Source: Streptosporangiaceae bacterium (GTDB lineage: Bacteria; Actinomycetota; Actinomycetes; Streptosporangiales; Streptosporangiaceae). From it: 48,794 bases of DNA. Positions 1-8,371 of this stretch are shown here, piece after piece. Under the pieces are notes generated by a model. The model was not told the DNA's origin. It searched no databases and was given only the letters and a program-made list of their open reading frames with translations. The translations under genes were made by a program, and so were the position numbers. Location: positions 1-48,794 of the forward strand of contig JASHUG010000360.1 in the NCBI GenBank assembly GCA_030040155.1, written 5' to 3'. Each line of letters opens with the position of its first letter. The stretch's first letter is position 1.

Positions 1-617
1 GCGGCCGGCGACTGGATGTCGGAGGAGCCGGACTCCCCCTCGGTCCAGTCCTCTGGCGCCGGACCTGGCGCCGGCCAGACGTCTGAGTCCTGGGCCGGAC
101 TCCAGACGTCTGGCGCGGTGGCGCCGAGTTCTTGTGGTTCAGCCGCGGCCGAGCCGGCCGTCCGCACGTCGGGTGCGGTAGGAGCGGGGTCCCACAAATC
201 GGGCGTAGTGGCGACGGCTGCGGCCGGAACGGGCGCAAGCGGCGCGCTGACGGGGGGCGAGCTGAGAGCCGGCGCACGCGGCGGCGGCGAGCCGGCACCG
301 AACTCGGCCGGGCGTTGCTGCACTTCCGGCCACGAATAACCGCCTCCGCCGTCGGCCCCGCGGAACAGCACTAGGTCGCCGTCGGCAACGCCCGCCTCGG
401 CTAGGGCTGTGCCGGATCCGACCAGTGCCCGCCCGCCGTCCGGCACGCCCGGTCGCGGCGGCGAGCGGTGCTCGATCACTGCCGCCGCCGGGCTCACTCC
501 GATCACGCTGCCCAGCGCATCGGCGAGGTCTCCGGGCGTCGCGTCCGACCGCACGCCGACATCCACGTGACCGCGGGGACCTGCCACGGTGACCAAGATG
601 ACCCTGACGCCAGTCAT
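1..617 (-). CDS. YukD/EccD-type ubiquitin-like domain protein of a type VII secretion locus, followed by Pro/Ala-rich linker (partial, runs off left edge)
   Basis: Own reverse-strand translation from ATG at 617: MTGVRVILVTVAGPRGHVDVGVRSDATPGDLADALGSVIGVSP...ALVGSGTALAEAGVADGDLVLFRG..., open to base 1. Ubiquitin-like pattern; ATGA overlap with the EccC stop. Not in the ORF track because it has no stop in the window. Confidence 0.65.
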   Translation of the reverse strand, partial: MTGVRVILVTVAGPRGHVDVGVRSDATPGDLADALGSVIGVSPAAAVIEHRSPPRPGVPDGGRALVGSGTALAEAGVADGDLVLFRGADGGGGYSWPEVQQRPAEFGAGSPPPRAPALSSPPVSAPLAPVPAAAVATTPDLWDPAPTAPDVRTAGSAAAEPQELGATAPDVWSPAQDSDVWPAPGPAPEDWTEGESGSSDIQSPA

Positions 618-3600
618 CGGCTTGTCCTCGCGGCCACGCCGGCCTCGAACCAATCGGTGGCCGGTGGTGGCTGGTCCTCGATCAGGCAGCACTGCACAAG
701 CTGTGGCCTGGCCCGGCCCGATATCAGGATCCCCCGGCCGGGTGGCCAGGGCCGTGCGGCCACCCCGCCCACAAGCGGACCCTCGTCGGGCTGTCCGGAG
801 AGCACCAGCGCGTGGTCGGCCACCTCACGCAGCCGCTGCCCGAAGGGCTCGAACGCGGTCCGCTGACTGCCCGCGACACGGCGGGCGACAACGACACTCA
901 GCCCTATGTCCGGGCTCTGTGCCACAAGGTCAGCGAGCGGAGCAAGCGGACCACCCATCGAGCCGACGAGCAGGTCATAGTCGTCGACGATCAGCACGTA
1001 CTGCGGGCCGGACCACCAGCGCCCGCCGCGCAGCTCGGAGACGCTGGCGCCATCCGGCGGCACCCTCGGCTGCAGTTCGGCCGCCAGCCGCGCAGTCAGG
1101 TTCTCGGCTGCGGCCGCGCTGGCCGCGTACCCGTCCACGGCCGGTCCCTCGGCCAGGTCAATCAGGCCCCGGCCAGGATCAATGATCATCAGCGCCACTC
1201 CAGCCGCAGCCGCGGGCTGGGCCGAGCTGCGGCCCGGCTCGTGCACCGACTGCGCTGCGCTCTGCACGTACTCGGTCATGCGCCGCAGCAGCGTCGTCCG
1301 GCCCGATCCGCCGTCTCCGTAGATGAGCATCCGCGTGCCTCGCCCTGGCAGCTGGAACTGGACCGGCCGGCTGCGGAACTCGCTGACGCCCAGCACGAAC
1401 CCGCGGTCAGGCGTGGGACCGGCCGAGCCGGCCGCCGTGGCCAGCTGCGCCACCTGCTCCTTGGTCACGCGGGCAGGCAGGACGGCAATGGCCGGAGCCC
1501 GGTGACCACCGGCCGCCGCGGTGATATCGGTGACGGCCGCGGCCAGGCTGCCAGGTGACGGCTCGGCGGACAAGGCGGGCAAGGCGGTCTGGAATACGTG
1601 GCCGTCCCTGGTTAGCCCGCGTCCCGGCAGGTCGGCCGGGACCCTGGCGGCGGCCTGTCGGCCCGCCAGTGACTCAGTCGCGTCGGCTAGGTGCAGCTCC
1701 CACCGCGTGCCGAGCGCATCCAGCAGCTGCGGTCTGACGTCGAGCCAGCGGTTGGCCGACAGCAGCACGTGCACGCCGAACGGCAGGCCCGCGGTGGCAA
1801 GCTCGATCAGCTCGGGGTCGAGGTCAGGGGCGGACTGCCGGAGCTGAGCGACGTTGTCCACCACGAGAAAGACGTCGGGCAAGTCCGCTGTTTGCGCGCC
1901 AGCCTGCCGCAGGCCGGCCCGCTCATCAAGCAGTGCCCGCAGTTCCCGGAAGAGCCGGGCCGCGCCTTCGGCCTCGCCGCGACCTATGACGGCGCCGACG
2001 TGCGGCAGGCCCGATAGCTCGAACAGGCTTCCGCCGCCGAGGTCGAGGCAGTAGAACTGGCGCTGGCCGGGGTCAGCTCCGGCCGCGAGTGCCAGGACGA
2101 GCGCCTGCAGGAAGGTCGACTTCCCCGTCCTCGGTGCTCCGGCGATGCCGAGGTTGCCGCCCGCCCCGTGCGGCCGGTATGTGACAGCGGCCTTGGACTG
2201 GAGCTCCGGCAGGTCGGCGAGAGCCACGGCGACCGCGTCGTCAGAGTCGGGTGGGGCATCGGCGAGCAGCTGCTGGAGGCCGCCGAGGGTCAGCTCGCTA
2301 GGCAGCGGCGCCGTCCAGATCTCCCGCGCCCTGGCACCGGCCGACTCGTTGGCGAGCTGAACCAGTACCTGGAGGTCGTCGGCCCTGCGGACCGGCGCGC
2401 GCACCTGGCCGTCGCCCGACACCGAGCCGCCGAGGCTCAGCGAACGGACCAGAGCGCCGGCCCGGCCGGGATGCCCGCTGCCGTCGTCATCAAGCAGCGA
2501 GGTCGGGCGCTCAGTGCCGCAGATGGCCGCCTTGAACCTGCTCTTGTCGGCGTCCACCTTGAGGTAGCCGAGGCCGGGCAGCGACGGCAGCTCGAAGGCG
2601 TCGGTGGACGCCAGAACCGCACGGGACTCCTCCGCGGTGAACGTACGCAGGCAGAGCCGGTACCGCAGGTGCGGCTCGAGACCGCGGATCCTGCCCTCGT
2701 CGAGCCGCTGGGTGGCCAGCAGCAGATGGACGCCGAGGGACCGGCCAAGCCGCGCGACGGTCAGGAAGGTGTCGAGGAAGTCCGGCTTGGCCGCGAGCAG
2801 CTCGCCGAACTCGTCCACGACGACGAGCAGGTACGGCAGGGGCGGCAGCGGCGCACCCTCGGCTCTGGCCGCCTGGTAGTCAGCGATCGACCCGAGGTTG
2901 CCCGCCAGTCGCAGTGCTTCCTGCCGCCGTGCGAGCTCGCCGGCAAGCGCCAGCTGCATCCGGTCGACGAGGCTGAGGTCGTCGGCGAGGTTGGTGACCA
3001 GCCCGGCCACGTGTGGCATCGCGGCGAGCTCGGCAAAGGCCGCGCCGCCCTTGAAGTCGATGAGGAGCAGGTTGACCAGGGCCGGGTCGTGGCGGGCGGC
3101 CATCGCAGCGGTGATGGAACGTAGCAGCTCGCTCTTGCCCGAGCCGGTGGCGCCCACGAGCATGCCGTGCGGGCCCATGCCTCCGGCTGCGGCCTCCTTG
3201 AGGTCCAGCATCATCGGCGCGCCGTCGTCGGTGCGGCCGATAGGGACGGCCAGGAAGTCCGGCGGCAGGCCGTGGATGAGCGCGCTCAGCGAGAGCCAGC
3301 TTGAGCGCAGGTCCAGTTGCGCCGCTTCGTCGGCACCCAGCAGCTCCACCAGCCGGATCGGGTCGGCCAGGTCGGCGCCGGCCTCGCCGGCCCGCAGCCC
3401 GAGCGGGGCCAGCGTCCTGGCGAGCTGGGTGGCCGGTCCTGGACTCAGCCGGTCAGGCAGCACGTCGGCCTCGACCCGGCCCTGAGGTCCGGACTCGACG
3501 TACCGGACCGTGTGCGCACCGGTCCACTCGACCCGCGCACCGCAGGAAGCCGGGACCTCGGCCGGCGCGCGCACGAGAACGATGAAAGTCATGCTGACGG

Positions 3601-4816
3601 AAGCGGCCGCGGCCATCAGGGTCTCCAGGGCCGGCGGCCCCTCTCCTGGCCGGTAACCGTCGACCACGACGACCACGTGCTCGATCTGCTGCTCCGCCCG
3701 GCCTGGAGCCGGCCGCTGCGGCTGGACCGTAGGCAGGCCGGCCGCGTCGGTGCGCCGGCGCAAGATCTCCAGCCGGCGCCTGGCCAGCGTTTCGATGGCG
3801 ATGGCGAATGCGGCCGGATCCGCCGTCACCGCGCGGTTGGCGCGGCCCATGCCCTCGCCCGCCTCCGGGTCGCGGGTATGCGGCAGCCACTTGAGCCAGT
3901 TCCACGTTCGCACAGCTGACAGCGGCACCAGCCCGGCGATCCGGAGCTCGGCGGGCGCGTGGAAGGTTGCCAGGCTGGCAAGCCAGGCGCTGGCCAGCGC
4001 GCGCGAGCGGTCGGGCTCGCCGACGATGGCCACGCTGCCGAGCCGCCCGAGCGGGATCACTATCGGGACAGACGACAGGGTCGCGGTCTCGGCCAGCACC
4101 CGGTCGGCCGCGTCGGCGAGATCAGGGTCGGCCTCTGCGAGCGGCCCCTCGTCGCGGGCCAGTTGCACCGGGCAGGCGGCGGCGACACGCCCCCGGCCGA
4201 GCCTGACCGAAGCAAAGTCCCCGTCGGCCGGGCGCCGCTCCCACAGTCCGTCGCCGCGCGCGGCGACCAGCCGCAACTCCTCCGGATCGGGGAAGCAGGC
4301 CTCAAGTGCGTCCCGCTGTGCCGCCGCGGCCTCGGCCGCCTGTGCGCGGGCAATTTCCAAGTGCGCGACGTACCGCTGCTGGGTGCGCGCCCACCTGCGG
4401 GACCGTCCCCGCCGTTGCATCATGTTCGTCGCCAGCCCGGCCCCGACCATTCCCAGCACCATCCCGCCGATCACGATCAGATAGACGATCGAGTGGATCA
4501 GGAATGCGAACCCCACCATTGCCACGCTGCCCAGCAGCGGCAGCAAGGACGTGATCAGGCCGCCGCCGCCGTCGGGCGGGGTGGGCGGCGAGACGAGCTC
4601 GATGGGAGCGGGCGCGGGCGGATGCGGCCACGACCTCTCCGGCCGGTGTATGCGAAAAGTCCCAGGCCAGCCCACCGGCGAGTCGGTGGAGCCGGCTGGC
4701 GTCACGAGAGCATCAGCGGTCAGCTCTCCGGACACGGTCGGTCCACGGTGATGTCGCGTGCGACGAACCAGGTCACCAGGTGCCACCCTTAAGGTCTGAA
4801 TTGCGGCCAAGCACAT
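614..4816 (-). CDS. eccC: Type VII secretion EccC-type FtsK/SpoIIIE ATPase (three ATPase domains); true start may be an in-frame GTG near 4735
   Basis: N-terminal TM pair, Walker A motifs GATGSGKS, GAPRTGKS and GDGGSGRT, Walker B-like LLLIDFKGG / LLVVVDEFGELL / YVLIVDDYD. Confidence 0.92.
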   Translation of the reverse strand: MCLAAIQTLRVAPGDLVRRTRHHRGPTVSGELTADALVTPAGSTDSPVGWPGTFRIHRPERSWPHPPAPAPIELVSPPTPPDGGGGLITSLLPLLGSVAMVGFAFLIHSIVYLIVIGGMVLGMVGAGLATNMMQRRGRSRRWARTQQRYVAHLEIARAQAAEAAAAQRDALEACFPDPEELRLVAARGDGLWERRPADGDFASVRLGRGRVAAACPVQLARDEGPLAEADPDLADAADRVLAETATLSSVPIVIPLGRLGSVAIVGEPDRSRALASAWLASLATFHAPAELRIAGLVPLSAVRTWNWLKWLPHTRDPEAGEGMGRANRAVTADPAAFAIAIETLARRRLEILRRRTDAAGLPTVQPQRPAPGRAEQQIEHVVVVVDGYRPGEGPPALETLMAAAASVSMTFIVLVRAPAEVPASCGARVEWTGAHTVRYVESGPQGRVEADVLPDRLSPGPATQLARTLAPLGLRAGEAGADLADPIRLVELLGADEAAQLDLRSSWLSLSALIHGLPPDFLAVPIGRTDDGAPMMLDLKEAAAGGMGPHGMLVGATGSGKSELLRSITAAMAARHDPALVNLLLIDFKGGAAFAELAAMPHVAGLVTNLADDLSLVDRMQLALAGELARRQEALRLAGNLGSIADYQAARAEGAPLPPLPYLLVVVDEFGELLAAKPDFLDTFLTVARLGRSLGVHLLLATQRLDEGRIRGLEPHLRYRLCLRTFTAEESRAVLASTDAFELPSLPGLGYLKVDADKSRFKAAICGTERPTSLLDDDGSGHPGRAGALVRSLSLGGSVSGDGQVRAPVRRADDLQVLVQLANESAGARAREIWTAPLPSELTLGGLQQLLADAPPDSDDAVAVALADLPELQSKAAVTYRPHGAGGNLGIAGAPRTGKSTFLQALVLALAAGADPGQRQFYCLDLGGGSLFELSGLPHVGAVIGRGEAEGAARLFRELRALLDERAGLRQAGAQTADLPDVFLVVDNVAQLRQSAPDLDPELIELATAGLPFGVHVLLSANRWLDVRPQLLDALGTRWELHLADATESLAGRQAAARVPADLPGRGLTRDGHVFQTALPALSAEPSPGSLAAAVTDITAAAGGHRAPAIAVLPARVTKEQVAQLATAAGSAGPTPDRGFVLGVSEFRSRPVQFQLPGRGTRMLIYGDGGSGRTTLLRRMTEYVQSAAQSVHEPGRSSAQPAAAAGVALMIIDPGRGLIDLAEGPAVDGYAASAAAAENLTARLAAELQPRVPPDGASVSELRGGRWWSGPQYVLIVDDYDLLVGSMGGPLAPLADLVAQSPDIGLSVVVARRVAGSQRTAFEPFGQRLREVADHALVLSGQPDEGPLVGGVAARPWPPGRGILISGRARPQLVQCCLIEDQPPPATDWFEAGVAARTSR

Positions 4817-4891
4817 AGTACGATTGGTGCCGCCTGAATGGGCGCTGCGAGACCCTACGAGGGTACGAACCGAACCGCTAGGGAGTATCGA

Positions 4892-5182
4892 ATGGCAGGC
4901 TTAATTCGCGTCACACCTGAGCAGCTTGCCGGTGTGTCCGCGCAGCTCAGTGGGGGAGCCGGCTCGATCGAGGCGACGCTGTCCCAGCTCGCATCGCAGG
5001 TTGCACCGCTCGGCTCGGACTGGGCTGGCATGGGTCAGGCAAGGTTCCTGTCGCTGTGGCAGCAGTGGCAGACCTCTTCTCGGCAGCTGCACCAGGCACT
5101 GACCGACATCAGTGTCTTGATGCGCCAGGCTTCGGTCGCATACGCCGACAACGACGCCCAGGTGGGCGCCAGCTTCGGTTAG
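4892..5182 (+). CDS. WXG100-family (ESAT-6-like) protein
   Basis: MAGLIRVTPEQLAGVSAQL...LGSDWAGMGQARF...VAYADNDAQVGASFG: ~96 aa, WxG turn (WAG) and C-terminal YxxxD (YADND). Confidence 0.9.
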   Translation: MAGLIRVTPEQLAGVSAQLSGGAGSIEATLSQLASQVAPLGSDWAGMGQARFLSLWQQWQTSSRQLHQALTDISVLMRQASVAYADNDAQVGASFG

Positions 5183-5190
5183 CCCGGCCG

Positions 5191-5514
5191 ATGCTTATCG
5201 GCGGCGGTGGCGGCTCGATCTCGGTAGAGCCAGCCGCAGTTAGGGCTATGGCCGCGAGGGTTTCCTCGATAGCGGCTAGCACTTCATCAGTTCACGGAAG
5301 CGTCGCGGGTGCCTCGGGCGCGGCGGCAGGTTGCCAGGATCCAGCCGCCGCCGCGTTCGCGCGGATGCACTCGGTTGTCGTCGACGCGCTCGCCGCTCTT
5401 GGCGACTGCTCGACGATGCTGAGCCAGGCCGTGGCCAACGGCGTCGAGGCGTATGTCGCCACCGATAACTCCACGATGCCGGCGACGGATCTGACCTGTC
5501 CAGCCAACCCGTAG
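5191..5514 (+). CDS. WXG100/ESX-like small protein lacking the Trp
   Basis: ~107 aa ISVEPAAVRAMAARVSSIAAS...GCQDPAAAAFARMHSVVVDAL...AYVATDNS; same size and architecture as 4892-5182, YxxxD (YVATD). Confidence 0.7.
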   Translation: MLIGGGGGSISVEPAAVRAMAARVSSIAASTSSVHGSVAGASGAAAGCQDPAAAAFARMHSVVVDALAALGDCSTMLSQAVANGVEAYVATDNSTMPATDLTCPANP

Positions 5515-5532
5515 AGAAGGTATGGCACAGTC

Positions 5533-6966
5533 ATGCTTCCTGACGGCCAAGGAGAACTGTTCCTTGCGACGATTGTCATACCGCCGGGCGACCCGGCCGC
5601 GTTAGCGGCCGGGGCCCGTACGTTCACGGCGGCGCAAGGCGAGATCGAGCGGAACCGCGCCGCGCTGACGGCGGCTACCGAGCAGGTAGGCGGTCCGGCG
5701 TGGCAGGGCATGGGTGCGTCGTCCTACGTGACGTTCACGGACGACCTGGCCGCGACGTACGGGGTGACCGCGTCGGGCCTGGCCCAGGGCGCCACGACGT
5801 TGCGCACCTATTCATCGGCGCTGGCCAAAGCCCAGGAGACTGCGCGGCAGGCCAACGCCGCCGTCGGCGTGGCGAACGCGACAGCCACCAGGTTCTTGAA
5901 TGCGCAGGCTGCTGCACAGCAGGCGCAGGCCAGCGCCGAGGACGCCGCCCAGACGGCCACTACCGCGGAGGATCAGGCTACGGCCAACCCGCACTCAGCA
6001 TCGGCCAAGGCTGCCGCGGTTAACGCTCGCTCCGCCGCGGACGACGCGCAGTCGGCGGCTGACGGCGCCGCCAATCAGGTGAGCGTGCTCAGTGGCATCT
6101 ACGATGCCGACCGCGCCAGGGCGATGAGCCTCATCACCGAGGCTCAGTCGCAGGCCAGCCGCGCCGCCTCGGCGGCATCCGCGGGCTTCGACGCGGCGAC
6201 GTCGCAGGTGGCCGGCTCCAAGCCGCACGACCCGCACGGCGGCGCGAAAGGCGTGCTGGGCGGGGCGAAGTGGCTGAAGCTCACCGACGACGTGAACGAG
6301 TGGATCACCGGGGGTGAGGGAGTCTGGGCCGTCCCGTCGGGAGTCATGTTCCTCCGGGCCGCCGGCAAGTACTTCGACGAGGCGGGTGAGCTGGAAGCGT
6401 CGGCGGGTGACCTGGAAGAAGCCACCAGCGTGTACAAGGCCGCCTACGAAGCGTTCTACGGCGTGCCTATCACGCAGCGGACGCAGGGCTGGTTTGACCT
6501 CATGGCCAAGCAGCGCGCCATGAAGGCCGCGCAGGCGGATGAGGAAAACGCCTCGAAAGCGGCCGAGGACGCCGAGGAAGAACTTGAGGATTCTCTTGCC
6601 GACACGAAGGGGTTCGTCGGCAAGTTCGGCGCGGGCATGTACGGGCTGGCGATCGCGGCGGACATCTATACCGAGTTCCGCCCCAGCAACGCCTTCGGCT
6701 CCACCGGGGAGGTCCTGGACCGCGTCAACGCCGGGCTGAACATGGCCGCGTCCGGCCTGGCGCTTGCCGACACCGCCGACCTGGCCGTCGCGGGCACGCT
6801 GATGGCGATACCGGGCGTGGACGTGGCCGTCGGCGCTGTGCTCATCGGCACCGCGGTCTACTCCACCGCCGAACTGGTCTGGGAGCATGAAGGCGGCGCA
6901 ATCAAGCGCGACCTACACGACGTCGGGCACTGGGCCAGCGACGTCGGCCACTTCCTCGGTCTCTGA
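5533..6966 (+). CDS. Candidate T7SS-secreted effector: N-terminal WXG100-like domain, Ala-rich helical region, hydrophobic Gly/Ala-rich C-terminal domain
   Basis: WxG (GGPAWQGMGASSY) in N-terminal helical hairpin; long Ala/Gln coiled coil; C-terminal FGAGMYGLAIAADIY...AASGLALADTADLAVAGTLMAIPGVDVAVGAVLIGTAVYSTAELVWE. Confidence 0.65.
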   Translation: MLPDGQGELFLATIVIPPGDPAALAAGARTFTAAQGEIERNRAALTAATEQVGGPAWQGMGASSYVTFTDDLAATYGVTASGLAQGATTLRTYSSALAKAQETARQANAAVGVANATATRFLNAQAAAQQAQASAEDAAQTATTAEDQATANPHSASAKAAAVNARSAADDAQSAADGAANQVSVLSGIYDADRARAMSLITEAQSQASRAASAASAGFDAATSQVAGSKPHDPHGGAKGVLGGAKWLKLTDDVNEWITGGEGVWAVPSGVMFLRAAGKYFDEAGELEASAGDLEEATSVYKAAYEAFYGVPITQRTQGWFDLMAKQRAMKAAQADEENASKAAEDAEEELEDSLADTKGFVGKFGAGMYGLAIAADIYTEFRPSNAFGSTGEVLDRVNAGLNMAASGLALADTADLAVAGTLMAIPGVDVAVGAVLIGTAVYSTAELVWEHEGGAIKRDLHDVGHWASDVGHFLGL

Positions 6967-6974
6967 GGTGCCCC

Positions 6975-7328
6975 ATGATCGATGCCCGGATTGACGGCGA
7001 CAGCCTGGAGGTGGAGGCCACCGGCCGCGACTGGTGGCCGAACTACACGCGGTCGACGCGGCTAGCCTCGCGGCTGAGGGTGCGCCTGCCGCTGGAGCAC
7101 ATCACCGCTGCCCGCACCGCGCGGCCGCGCAAGCACGCGATGTACCTGAACGTGCCGGCCGGCGGCAAGCGCGACGCGAACGGCACGTTCATCTGGTGCA
7201 GGCGCGGGGTGCCAGTACTTGAGCTTGACATGGACGGGCAGCCCTACGCGGTGGTCGCGTTGTCAGTGCCCGACCCCGACCGGCTAGCGGAGCAGGTCAG
7301 GAACGCTGCTGGCGTAGGCGAGCGGTGA
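6975..7328 (+). CDS. Small protein, possible PH-like domain, unknown function
   Basis: 117 aa; 8 bp after the candidate effector and overlapping the next ORF; alternating beta pattern (SLEVEATGRDWW...LRVRLPLEHITAAR...VLELDMDGQPYAVVALSVPDPDRLAEQV). Confidence 0.5.
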   Translation: MIDARIDGDSLEVEATGRDWWPNYTRSTRLASRLRVRLPLEHITAARTARPRKHAMYLNVPAGGKRDANGTFIWCRRGVPVLELDMDGQPYAVVALSVPDPDRLAEQVRNAAGVGER

Positions 7329-8371
7329 TCTTCGCGCGCAGGCGCGCCGAGTCAACGCCGGGACCAGTCCCGGTCCGGGAGCGGTGGCGCCAGGTGTTCG
7401 AGTCAGGCGAGGTGGTGCTGCACTCGTTCAGCCCCGCCGAGCTCGACGCCGTCACGCTTGAGCCGGAGTACGACCGGCCGGAGCGCGGGCTGCAGTACCT
7501 GCAGCGGCTCTCCCCGCTGCTCGCCGACGTGGGCGCTAAGGCCGCGTACCTGAGCGAGCTGGCCAGTGCCGTGGCCGGGCTCGAGGATTCTGGTTTCGTC
7601 CGGCCGGCGCCGCCGGCGCCGCCCGAGGGTCAGATGCCGATCGAGTTCGCAGGGATGGCAGCGGCTCCCGACGGGGCGCCGCCCCGTCGCGTTGCGCTGG
7701 CTAGCGATCTCGGCCTCATCACCTACATGCGGTGCCGCCCGTTGTTCGTGGCGGAGGTTTATTGCGCCGCCGGTCCGGCCACGCCGGATGGCGCGGCGGC
7801 CGGCTGGCAGCTCGTGGCCCGCGGATACGTGCCCTACGCCATGCCCGGCTGCCTGGTCGAGCAGCCACCGGGACCGAAGGGGGAACGAACACCGCTGGTC
7901 ATCGTCCGCGAGGACCGGGCCGCCGCCGCCATGCTCGAATGGCTCGGTGGCGACGTGCGCGCCTATCTGAGGCTGCGTGAAGCCCGGGCGGGCGAGCCAA
8001 GGCAGGCGGGCGGGCCGGAGCAGGGTCAGTCCCCGCCGGTGGTGCCGACCGCCACCGTGGCCGGCGGATTCTCGCAGCTCGCCCGGCTGTCCCTCGCCGT
8101 GCCCGCCGGAACCGAGGTGGTGCTGCGCGGCCTGGCCGTCGGCACCGGCGCCGCCGGGCACTGGCTGCTCAGCGGCGAGCAGCTCGAGCTGGCCGCGCCG
8201 GTCACGCTCGGCCAGCTCGGTGACCGGCTCGATGAGATGCTTGCCGCCGCATCGCGTCCGGGCGCGCCGCCGCCGCCCGACGCGCCCGACACAACGGCCC
8301 TCGGCTGGCCCGATACCGCCCCGGCCGATGGATCCGATGCGGCCTCGCTCGGCTGGCCGGATGCCCTGTGA
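7325..8371 (+). CDS. Hypothetical T7SS-locus protein with Pro-rich tail and duplicated LGWPD motif
   Basis: 348 aa, ATGA-type overlap with upstream ORF, good coding character; C-terminus ALGWPDTAPADGSDAASLGWPDAL. Confidence 0.6.
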   Translation: MIFARRRAESTPGPVPVRERWRQVFESGEVVLHSFSPAELDAVTLEPEYDRPERGLQYLQRLSPLLADVGAKAAYLSELASAVAGLEDSGFVRPAPPAPPEGQMPIEFAGMAAAPDGAPPRRVALASDLGLITYMRCRPLFVAEVYCAAGPATPDGAAAGWQLVARGYVPYAMPGCLVEQPPGPKGERTPLVIVREDRAAAAMLEWLGGDVRAYLRLREARAGEPRQAGGPEQGQSPPVVPTATVAGGFSQLARLSLAVPAGTEVVLRGLAVGTGAAGHWLLSGEQLELAAPVTLGQLGDRLDEMLAAASRPGAPPPPDAPDTTALGWPDTAPADGSDAASLGWPDAL

